From: Caulobacter sp. 73W
GTDB lineage: Bacteria; Pseudomonadota; Alphaproteobacteria; Caulobacterales; Caulobacteraceae
DNA: 64,000 nt
Reading direction: 5' to 3'
Assembly (NCBI RefSeq): GCF_041021955.1
Contig: NZ_CP158375.1
Location: 3,584,501-3,648,500 of the forward strand
Positions 56,398 to 64,000 of this stretch are shown here, in pieces. The translations under genes were made by a program, and so were the position numbers. Positions within the stretch are counted from its first letter, which is position 1; every line of letters begins with the position of its first letter. A model generated the notes under the pieces. It was not told the DNA's origin and made no database searches. It saw nothing but the letters and a program-made list of their open reading frames with translations.

Positions 56398-58200
56398 CTA
56401 GAGCGGCGCGCAGGCCTTCTCCAGCCAGGCCTTCACGTCGCCTTCGACGCGGGGGCCGATCTCCTTCCAGACACGCGCATGATAGGCGTCGATCTGGGCG
56501 ACCTCCTGGATCGACAGCAGGCTCTTGTCGAGCAGGCGGCGGTCGTAGGGCGCCAGGGTCAGGGCGTGGAAGCCGTGCATCGGCCGGTCGCCGTCGCCGG
56601 CTTGCGTGGCGGGCGTGACGACTTCCAAGTTCTCGATGCGGATGCCGTACTCGCCGTCCTTGTAGTAGCCGGGCTCGTTGGAGACGATCATCCCCGGCTG
56701 CAGGGCGATGGTGTTGGGCGCCTTCGAGATGCGCTGCGGCCCTTCGTGGACGCCCAGATAGACCCCGACGCCGTGGCCGGTGCCGTGGTCGTAGTCCAAC
56801 CCCTCGGCCCACAGGTGGGCGCGGGCGAAGGCGTCGATGGCCGAGCCGGTGGTGCCGGCCGGGAAGCGCAGGCGGGCGATAGCCAGGTGGCCCTTCATCA
56901 CCAGGGTGTTGCGGCGGACCATTTCGGTCGTCGGCTCGCCGATGGCGACCGTGCGGGTAACGTCGGTGGTGCCGTCCATGTACTGGGCGCCGCTGTCGAC
57001 CAGCAGCAGGGAGCCCTGCTTGGCCCGCTCATTGGTGCGCTCGGACGGGCGGTAATGCGGCAGGGCGCCGTGGCCGTTGGCCGCGCCGATGGTGTCGAAG
57101 CTGAGATCCTTCAGCATGCCGGTGGCCTCGCGCAGGCCTTCCAGCTTGGTGACGGTCTCCTTCTCGTCCGGCGGGCTGACCTGGGCGTCGGTGGCCAGCC
57201 AGTGCAGGAATTGGGCGAGCACGGCGCCGTCGCGGCGGTGCGCCTCGCTGGTCCCGGCGATCTCGACGCTGTTCTTGCAGGCGCGGGGCAGGGCGCAGGG
57301 ATCCATGCCGCGGACCACGGTCGCGCCCGCGTCGGCCAGGGTGTCGAAGTACCAGGCCGAGGACTGCGCCGGATCGACTAGCACCTTCTTGCCCTTCAAC
57401 TCCGCCAGAGCGCCCGGCAGGGCGTCAGGCGTCTCCAGGCTGACCTGGTTGCCGAGCCAGGCGGGCAGTTCCTCGGTCACCTTGACCGGATCGAGGAACA
57501 GGCGAGCCGTGCCGTCGGCGCGAACGATGGCCTGGGCCAGCGGCAGGGGCGAGCGGATGACGTCGCCGCCGCGGATGTTGAACAGCCAGGCGATGGAGGA
57601 GGGGGCGGTGATCACCGCCGCGTCCGCGCCGAGCGCCGCGCCGACGCGGGCGCGCTTGTCGGCGGAGTCCTCACCCGAGAATTCCAGAGGCTGCGGCACG
57701 ACCGGCGCGGTCGGCTGCGGCGGGCGCGACTGGCCCCAGGCTTCGTCCAGCGGGTTGGCGGAGACCGGCTTCAGGCTGGCGCCGGCCTTCTCGGCGGCGG
57801 CGCGCAGGGAGGCCAGGGCGTCCGGGCTGTGCAGGCGCGGATCGTAGCCGATGACGTAGCCCTTGGGCGCGGCGGCCAGATAGGCGGGCACGCCGCCTTC
57901 GACCAGATCGCGAATCTCGAACACGCCCTGATCCACCTGCTCGCGGACCTGCAGGGTGTAGCGGCCATCGACGAATACGGCGGCCTTGTCCTTGAGGATC
58001 ACCCCGGCTCCGGCCGAGCCGGTGAAGCCGCTGGCCCAGGCCAGGCGGTCATTGGCGGCGGGCAGGTATTCGTTCTGGTGCTCGTCCTCATGCGGCACGA
58101 GGAAGCCGTCCAGCCCTTGAGCCGCCATGGCCTGGCGGATCAGCGGGACGTGCTTGGGGCCGAAGGAGGGATCGGTGGATTCATCGAAGGTCTGGCGCAT
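56398..58200 (-). CDS. pepP: Xaa-Pro aminopeptidase (M24B family)
   Basis: The enzyme removes N-terminal residues before proline. The 600-residue length, larger than E. coli PepP, and three-domain layout match the cytoplasmic APP1-like type: two creatinase-like N-terminal domains (GSAGAGVILKDKAAVFVDGRY near residue 40), then the pita-bread domain with metal-site residues in LLVDSGAQYMDGTTDVTRT, GTGHGVG, SNEPGYYKDG and GIRIENLEVV. It is the last gene of a five-gene minus-strand run and meets DUF2147 convergently across 17 bases. The symbol is by family only. Confidence 0.91.
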   Translation of the reverse strand: MRQTFDESTDPSFGPKHVPLIRQAMAAQGLDGFLVPHEDEHQNEYLPAANDRLAWASGFTGSAGAGVILKDKAAVFVDGRYTLQVREQVDQGVFEIRDLVEGGVPAYLAAAPKGYVIGYDPRLHSPDALASLRAAAEKAGASLKPVSANPLDEAWGQSRPPQPTAPVVPQPLEFSGEDSADKRARVGAALGADAAVITAPSSIAWLFNIRGGDVIRSPLPLAQAIVRADGTARLFLDPVKVTEELPAWLGNQVSLETPDALPGALAELKGKKVLVDPAQSSAWYFDTLADAGATVVRGMDPCALPRACKNSVEIAGTSEAHRRDGAVLAQFLHWLATDAQVSPPDEKETVTKLEGLREATGMLKDLSFDTIGAANGHGALPHYRPSERTNERAKQGSLLLVDSGAQYMDGTTDVTRTVAIGEPTTEMVRRNTLVMKGHLAIARLRFPAGTTGSAIDAFARAHLWAEGLDYDHGTGHGVGVYLGVHEGPQRISKAPNTIALQPGMIVSNEPGYYKDGEYGIRIENLEVVTPATQAGDGDRPMHGFHALTLAPYDRRLLDKSLLSIQEVAQIDAYHARVWKEIGPRVEGDVKAWLEKACAPL

Positions 58201-58243
58201 GGCCCTGATTTAGGCCTGTCGCGCGCCGGACGCCAGCAGGGCC

Positions 58244-58655
58244 TTAGCGGTCCCTTGGCGGTCCCATAGGCTCGGACACGGTCGCGGAGACGTCGGTTGC
58301 GGCGTGATCGGCGCTGAGCGCGCTGTGATCCGCCGTCGCCTGGGCTTCGCGCGCGGCGGCTTCGGCCTTGGCGGTGTTGGCGTCCGTCGCGGCTTCCGTG
58401 GCGTCGGCGGCGGCGCTCATGCCGGCTTGCGCGCCACGAGTTCATGCCCTCCGCCAGACCTTGCTCGCGGCTTTGTTCGATGGCGGCGGTGATCCGGCTG
58501 TCGTCGGCCTGCGGCGCGCGGGCGGTGGCGATGAAGGCGACGGCGACGATGGCCACCACGGCGACGATGCCGGCGATCGCCCAGCCGAAAGTCGCCCCGC
58601 GATCACGCGGCGGCGGTGTGGTGGGGTGCTGGATGCGGGGTTTTGGTTCGGCCAC
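58244..58655 (-). pseudogene. Small single-span membrane protein, apparently frameshifted
   Basis: I do not recognise a family. The frame starts with GTG at 58655 behind AGGAGG, has a Pro/Arg-rich cytoplasmic start and one span (FGWAIAGIVAVVAIVAVAF, about residues 23-41). After QGLAEGMN, near 58440, the frame becomes Arg-rich and would run into pepP. The neighbouring frame from about 58432 gives an Ala-rich helical tail (GAQAGMSAAADATEAATD onward) ending with TAA at 58244-58246, before pepP. Removing one base near 58432-58442 joins both into about 136 residues. Confidence 0.6.
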
Positions 58656-58715
58656 GGACGCGCCTCCTCGGCTGCCCCCGAAAACGAACGTGGCCGCAGG
58701 CCGGTGGTTCCGCCG

Positions 58716-59582
58716 TCAGGCGCGTTGCATCACCAGCGTGGCCCAGGCGTCGCGGTGGATGCGGCGGCGCACCTTGAAGCCGCGCGACAGATAGGCGGCT
58801 TTCACGAAGCGTTCCTGGGTGCGCAGCAGGCCCGACAGGATCACCGTGCCGCCCGGCTTCAGGGCGCCCTTGATGTCTTGGGCCAGCGAGACGAGGGGGC
58901 GGGCCAGGATGTTGGCGAACACCAGGTCGTAGGGCGCGGAATCGCGGACCAAGCGATGGCCCAGGCCGCTGGCGTGGACGAAGCGCGCGTCGGCGCGGTT
59001 CAGCTTGGCGTTCTCCTTGGAGATCCGCACGCTGGGCTTGTCGATGTCGGTGCCGACGGCGACGCGCGTGCCGGTGCGGGCCGCGGCGATGGCCAGCAGG
59101 CCGGTGCCGGCGCCGACGTCCAGAACCCGCTCGAAGCCCTTGGCCTTCAGCAGGGCGTCATAGGCCTGCAGGCAGCCCACGGTGGTGCCGTGATGGCCGG
59201 TGCCGAACGCCGCGCCGGCTTCGATCCGCAGGTTGACGTTGTTGGGCGAGGTGCGGCCCTTGTCGTGAACGCCATAGACGAAGAAGCGGCCGGCTCGCAC
59301 GGGCGGCAGGCCCGACAGCGCCATGGCCAGCCAGTCGGCGTCGGCCAGAGCATCGACGGTAGTCTTGAGGGTCGGGAATTCGGCGAGCTGTGTCTTCAGC
59401 GCCTCGACTTCCTCGTCGGAGGTAGGGAAGGCGTCGATCCGCCAGATGCCGCGGTCTTCGTCCTCTTCCAGGATCGAATAGGTCGCGCCTTCGAGGGCGA
59501 TGTTGGCGTCGATGGCGTCGGCGGCGGCCTCGGCGTCGGCGCGAGGGCCCCGGGCGATGATCTGGAAGGCTTGCTGGCTCAT
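58716..59582 (-). CDS. prmA: Ribosomal protein L11 methyltransferase
   Basis: PrmA trimethylates lysines and the N-terminus of ribosomal protein L11 with S-adenosylmethionine. The 288-residue protein has an N-terminal substrate-binding domain and the SAM site [17 protein letters not shown], then [18 protein letters not shown] and [17 protein letters not shown], the post-I and motif IV regions of this family. The gene lies within a minus-strand run and needs no other context. Confidence 0.93.
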   Translation of the reverse strand: MSQQAFQIIARGPRADAEAAADAIDANIALEGATYSILEEDEDRGIWRIDAFPTSDEEVEALKTQLAEFPTLKTTVDALADADWLAMALSGLPPVRAGRFFVYGVHDKGRTSPNNVNLRIEAGAAFGTGHHGTTVGCLQAYDALLKAKGFERVLDVGAGTGLLAIAAARTGTRVAVGTDIDKPSVRISKENAKLNRADARFVHASGLGHRLVRDSAPYDLVFANILARPLVSLAQDIKGALKPGGTVILSGLLRTQERFVKAAYLSRGFKVRRRIHRDAWATLVMQRA

Positions 59583-59620
59583 GCCGCCCGCATAGTCGAG
59601 ACGGCGGTGAAAAGCGAGAC

Positions 59621-60034
59621 TCAGGCGGGGTCGATGATCGGAATCACGGCGATGACCTCGCTCGCCTTCGGCGCATCGATGATGCCGCCGCCCTGGCTGG
59701 GATAGCGCGGCTCGGCCATCTCCGGCGCGGAGGCGGGCTCCATCGGCTCGGCGGGCTGGTCGCTGGCCGCCATCTCATAGGGTTCGGCGTCGCCCATATA
59801 GGCCTCGACCACCACGGGCTCCGAGGCGCGCAGATAGTCGGTGCCGATCACCCACGGTCCAGTGGACGAATAGCTGGGGCCAGCGTCGGCCTGGTCGATG
59901 ACGAGGCTGGACATCATGCCCGGCGGCGATGAGGTGATGTCGTTGGTGAACGCCTGCAGCGCGGGCTTCAATGCCGCGCCCATGGCCACGCCGCTGAACG
60001 CGGCCAGTGCGATTCCGTAAAACAGCGCCTTCAT
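59621..60034 (-). CDS. Hypothetical membrane-anchored or exported protein
   Basis: A 137-residue protein with an N-terminal hydrophobic segment ([20 protein letters not shown]) that is either a signal peptide or an anchor. The rest is low-complexity, rich in Pro, Glu and Ala ([19 protein letters not shown]), with [15 protein letters not shown] as the only ordered-looking stretch. I know no family for it. The ATG at 60034 is preferred because AGGAG lies 6 bases upstream; a GTG at 60037 is too close to that site. prmA follows after 38 bases. Confidence 0.7.
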   Translation of the reverse strand: MKALFYGIALAAFSGVAMGAALKPALQAFTNDITSSPPGMMSSLVIDQADAGPSYSSTGPWVIGTDYLRASEPVVVEAYMGDAEPYEMAASDQPAEPMEPASAPEMAEPRYPSQGGGIIDAPKASEVIAVIPIIDPA

Positions 60035-60087
60035 CACCCGCTCCTTGCGCCAGTGGAGCGCTTGAGCGGGTGAAAGGTTCAGTCGTC

Positions 60088-60738
60088 CTAGGCCGGATTT
60101 TCGGCCAGGCGCTTGTCGAGGTAGTTGCTGACCGATTTTTCCACGTCGGGCAGGTTCTCGGCCCAGAAGTGGCTGGCGCCGTCGACGACCTCGTGATCGA
60201 TCACGATGCCCTTCTGGGTGCGCAGCTTGGACACCACGCGCTCGACTTCCACCGGGGGCACCACGGTGTCCGAGCCGCCGTGCAGGATCAGGCCGGAGGC
60301 CGGGCAGGGGGCCAGGAAGCTGAAGTCGTACATGTTGGTCGGCGGCGAGACGCTGATGAAGCCGTCCGTCTCGGGGCGACGCATCAAAAGCTGCATGCCG
60401 ATATAGGCGCCGAAGCTGTAGCCGGCGACCCAGGTCTGCGAGGCGGCGGGGTTGTTGGCCTGCAGCCAGTCCAGCGCCGTGGCCGCGTCGGCCAGTTCGC
60501 CGATGCCGCTGTCGAACTCGCCCTGGCTGCGGCCGACGCCGCGGAAGTTGAAGCGCAGGGTCGAGAAACCGCGCTTCATGAACAGGTGATACAGCTGGAC
60601 GGCCACCGGGTGGTTCATGTGACCGCCGGCCTTGGGATGCGGCGACAGGATCAGGGCGATCGGCGCGTTCTCGGCCTTACCGGGCGAGTACTGCCCTTCG
60701 ATCCGCCCCGCGGCGCCGGTCAGAGTCACTCCAGGCAT
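60088..60738 (-). CDS. Alpha/beta hydrolase, small serine-hydrolase type
   Basis: A 216-residue alpha/beta hydrolase with the nucleophile elbow GYSFG (Ser108), Asp157 in GGSDTVVPP and His190 in GASHFWAE. HPKAGGHMNHPVAVQL near residue 35 and RFNFRGVGRSQGEFDSGIGE are typical of a group of bacterial hydrolases of unknown substrate, often annotated near dienelactone hydrolases. No signal peptide is present. It is the first gene of the minus-strand run and diverges from iscR. Confidence 0.86.
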   Translation of the reverse strand: MPGVTLTGAAGRIEGQYSPGKAENAPIALILSPHPKAGGHMNHPVAVQLYHLFMKRGFSTLRFNFRGVGRSQGEFDSGIGELADAATALDWLQANNPAASQTWVAGYSFGAYIGMQLLMRRPETDGFISVSPPTNMYDFSFLAPCPASGLILHGGSDTVVPPVEVERVVSKLRTQKGIVIDHEVVDGASHFWAENLPDVEKSVSNYLDKRLAENPA

Positions 60739-60771
60739 GGTCGCCCCTCGCTGCTTCAGCGCGCGTAATAC

Positions 60772-60800
60772 TTGACCGCTGCGCTTGGTCTTCCTACATC
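60772..60800 (+). promoter_or_regulatory. Candidate promoter upstream of iscR-suf
   Basis: TTGACC (60772-60777), 17 bases, TACATC (60795-60800). The -35 is good and the -10 weak. It would give a leader of about 100 bases before iscR. I could not identify an IscR operator with confidence. Confidence 0.33.
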
Positions 60801-60908
60801 GCGCATGTCAGCGCCGCCTGTTCGGCAGCAGCGGTCCGCGCGAAGTCGCGGCTTGTAGCACAGGCGGGCATTGATGCGCGGGAAATCTGCAAGGGGCGGA
60901 GACTAGGC

Positions 60909-61361
60909 ATGCGCCTGAGCACCAAGGGCCGATACGCCGTGATGGCGATGACCGATCTGGCCGGCCGACAGGGGCTGCCGGACGACACGCGCGCCATCTC
61001 GCTGGCGGAGATCGCCGCCAGCCAGGAGATTTCGCTCTCCTATCTGGAGCAGCTCTTCGCTCGCCTGCGCCGCCATGGTCTGGTGAAAAGCGCCCGTGGT
61101 CCCGGCGGCGGCTATCGCTTGGCCCGTACCGCGGCCGATACCCGCATTTCCGAAATCATCCTGGCGGTGGACGAGCCGCTGCGGGCCACGCGTTGCGGCG
61201 GCCGTGGCGGTCCCAAGGGCTGCATGTCCAAGGGCGCGCGCTGCGTCACCCACGACCTGTGGGAAGAGATGGGCCGCCAGATCCACGACTACCTGGCCTC
61301 GGTCACCCTGGCCGACGTGCTGGACGGCAAGCTGCGCCGCGAGGTGATGGTCGCGGCATGA
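60909..61361 (+). CDS. iscR: Rrf2-family iron-sulphur regulator IscR
   Basis: IscR senses the cell's iron-sulphur status by carrying a [2Fe-2S] cluster and regulates its own operon. The 150-residue protein has the Rrf2 winged helix (ISLAEIAASQEISLSYLEQLFARLR) and cluster ligands Cys96, Cys105, Cys112 and His115. The first cysteine spacings are longer than in E. coli (C-x5-C-x5-C) but the CVTH end is kept. Its stop overlaps the desulfurase start (ATGA). Confidence 0.92.
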   Translation: MRLSTKGRYAVMAMTDLAGRQGLPDDTRAISLAEIAASQEISLSYLEQLFARLRRHGLVKSARGPGGGYRLARTAADTRISEIILAVDEPLRATRCGGRGGPKGCMSKGARCVTHDLWEEMGRQIHDYLASVTLADVLDGKLRREVMVAA

Positions 61362-62478
61362 CCTACCTGGACTACAACGCGACGGCGAAGGTGCGGCCTG
61401 AAGCGGCTGCTGCGGTCGCGCGCGCCCTGGAGGTCGGGGGCAATCCCTCGTCCGTCCATGCCGGCGGCCGCGCGGCGCGCGCCGCGGTCGAGGACGCCCG
61501 GGCGTCGGTCGCCGCTTTGGTTGGCGTCGTGCCGGGTTCGGTCACCTTCGTCAGCGGCGGCACCGAGGCCAACGCCCTGGCTATCGAGAGCGCGAAGGCG
61601 GCCAAGGTCGAGCGCATCATCATCAGCGCCGGCGAGCACGACGCGGTGGTGGAGAACGCCAGGCACAGCGGCTTGCCGGTCGAGGTGCTGCCCATCGATG
61701 CGAACGGCGTCGCCGACCTGGCGTGGTTGGCCGCCGAGTTGGTCAAGCCGGGCAAGGCCATGGTCTGCCTGATGCTGGCCAACAATGAGACGGGCGTGAT
61801 CCAGCCGGTGGCCGACGCCTCCGTCCTGATGCGCGCCGCCGACGGCTGGCTGCACGTGGACGCGGTGCAGGCGGCCGGCAAGATCGCCATCGACTTCACC
61901 GCCCTGGGCGCGGACACCATGGCGCTGTCCAGCCACAAGATCGGCGGCCCGCAAGGGATCGGCGCCCTGGTCGCCGGGACCCGCGCGGTTCTGGCGCGTC
62001 GGCTGCACGGCGGCGGGCAGGAGCGGGGCCGTCGCGGCGGCACCGAGAACGTCCCCGGCATCGCCGGCTTCGGCGCGGCGGCGGCCGTGGCGGTCACCGA
62101 GATCGACGCGTTCGAGGCCCAGGCGGCCTGGCGCGACGCCTGCGCCGCGCGCGTGAAGGCGGCGGGCGCGGTCGTTCTGGGCGAGGGGGCGGCGCGTCTG
62201 CCCCAGACCCTTTGTTTCGCCGGCGAGGGTTTCTCGTCGGAACTGCAGGTCATGACCCTGGATCTTTCCGGGGTGATGGTCAGCGCGGGCGCGGCCTGCT
62301 CTTCCGGCAAGGTCAAGGCGAGCCGCGTGGTCGAGGCCATGGGACGGGACGATCTCGCCCCCTACGCCATCCGCGTCAGCGGGGGCTGGGCCACGACCGA
62401 AGAGGATTGGATCAAGTGCGGCGACGCCTGGCTTCAGGCCTGGGAGCGCTTCGGCGCCCGTCGTCGGGAGGTTGCGTA

Positions 62479-62479
<1 letters not shown>
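61358..62479 (+). CDS. Cysteine desulfurase, IscS/NifS-like class I
   Basis: The PLP enzyme takes sulphur from cysteine as persulphide for cluster building. The 373-residue protein starts [15 protein letters not shown], has the PLP lysine Lys194 in [10 protein letters not shown] and the persulphide Cys314 in AGAACSSGK. These features place it with class I (IscS/NifS) rather than SufS, although it sits in a suf operon, which is common in alphaproteobacteria. It is shorter than IscS. The sufB ATG overlaps its TAA. Confidence 0.92.
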
Positions 62480-63948
<1,469 letters not shown>

Positions 63949-63950
63949 TT

Positions 63951-64000
63951 ATGCTTTCGATCAACAATCTCCGCGCCTCGGTCGAGGACAAGGAAATCCT
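63951..64000 (+). CDS. sufC: Fe-S cluster assembly ATPase SufC, first codons
   Basis: Only 16 full codons lie in the window (MLSINNLRASVEDKEI). This is the usual SufC start before the first beta strands of the ABC ATPase, and the position two bases after the sufB stop fits. The gene continues past the right edge. Confidence 0.82.
   Translation, partial: MLSINNLRASVEDKEI

Noticed and set aside
58140-58250. Unshifted tail of the small membrane protein running into pepP
   Set aside because: The tail is Arg-rich antisense-like sequence that overlaps the pepP start by 61 bases; the neighbouring frame reads better.

Overview
The window is GC-rich core chromosome of an alphaproteobacterium, most likely a member of the Caulobacteraceae (Caulobacter, Brevundimonas or Phenylobacterium; I cannot fix the genus). 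The reasons are the FtsZ N- and C-termini, which match the Caulobacter protein as I remember it, TTAA-N7-TTAAC boxes of the cell-cycle regulator CtrA in front of ftsZ and (as a near match) ftsQ, clustered GANTC (CcrM) sites before ftsZ, a short Adk, and an iscR-iscS-sufB-sufC operon.

Layout. 1-3.6 kb: end of the ribosomal protein region (secY, adk, rpsM, rpsK, rpoA, rplQ) closed by a strong terminator. 3.7-8.6 kb: an arsenate-reductase-like gene; a translationally coupled VOC/ArsR/SRPBCC/MFS cassette; a DegP-like lipoprotein protease; a second VOC protein. 8.6-15.1 kb: rarA; an 885-base gene-free stretch full of palindromic repeats; two RluA-family pseudouridine synthases around a lipoprotein and crcB; a TPR/2OG-oxygenase-like protein. 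15.1-23.5 kb: a Tat-exported DUF1501/DUF1800 pair, an ATP12 chaperone, pccB, a DUF3298-type lipoprotein, a crotonase, an EamA transporter and an AmpD-like amidase. 23.5-23.9 kb: the RNase P RNA.

24-53 kb: the division and cell wall (dcw) cluster mraZ-rsmH-ftsL-ftsI-murE-murF-mraY-murD-ftsW-murG-murC-murB-ddl-ftsQ-ftsA-ftsZ, then lpxC, bamD, recN and ligA. Most genes overlap by 4-8 bases. Three non-dcw genes sit inside it: a small secreted protein on the opposite strand between murG and murC, an M28 peptidase, and an 82-residue opposite-strand ORF. The cluster makes the lipid-linked peptidoglycan precursor, polymerises it at the septum and builds the FtsZ ring; MraZ boxes mark its start and CtrA boxes mark its ftsQA and ftsZ ends.

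53-64 kb: a retropepsin-like/PDZ protease coupled to a TrmB-type regulator whose start codon lies in a 20-base palindrome, DUF2147, a five-gene minus-strand run (hydrolase, two membrane or exported proteins, prmA, pepP), and the start of the suf iron-sulphur operon.

Two genes are broken by apparent single-base frameshifts: murF (in a C run near 30424) and a small membrane protein (near 58430). murF is normally essential, so a sequence error is the simplest reading there. I saw no CRISPR array, insertion sequence, prophage or tRNA. The least explained parts are the palindromic element at 9.9-10.1 kb, the divergent murC start region, and the accessory operons.
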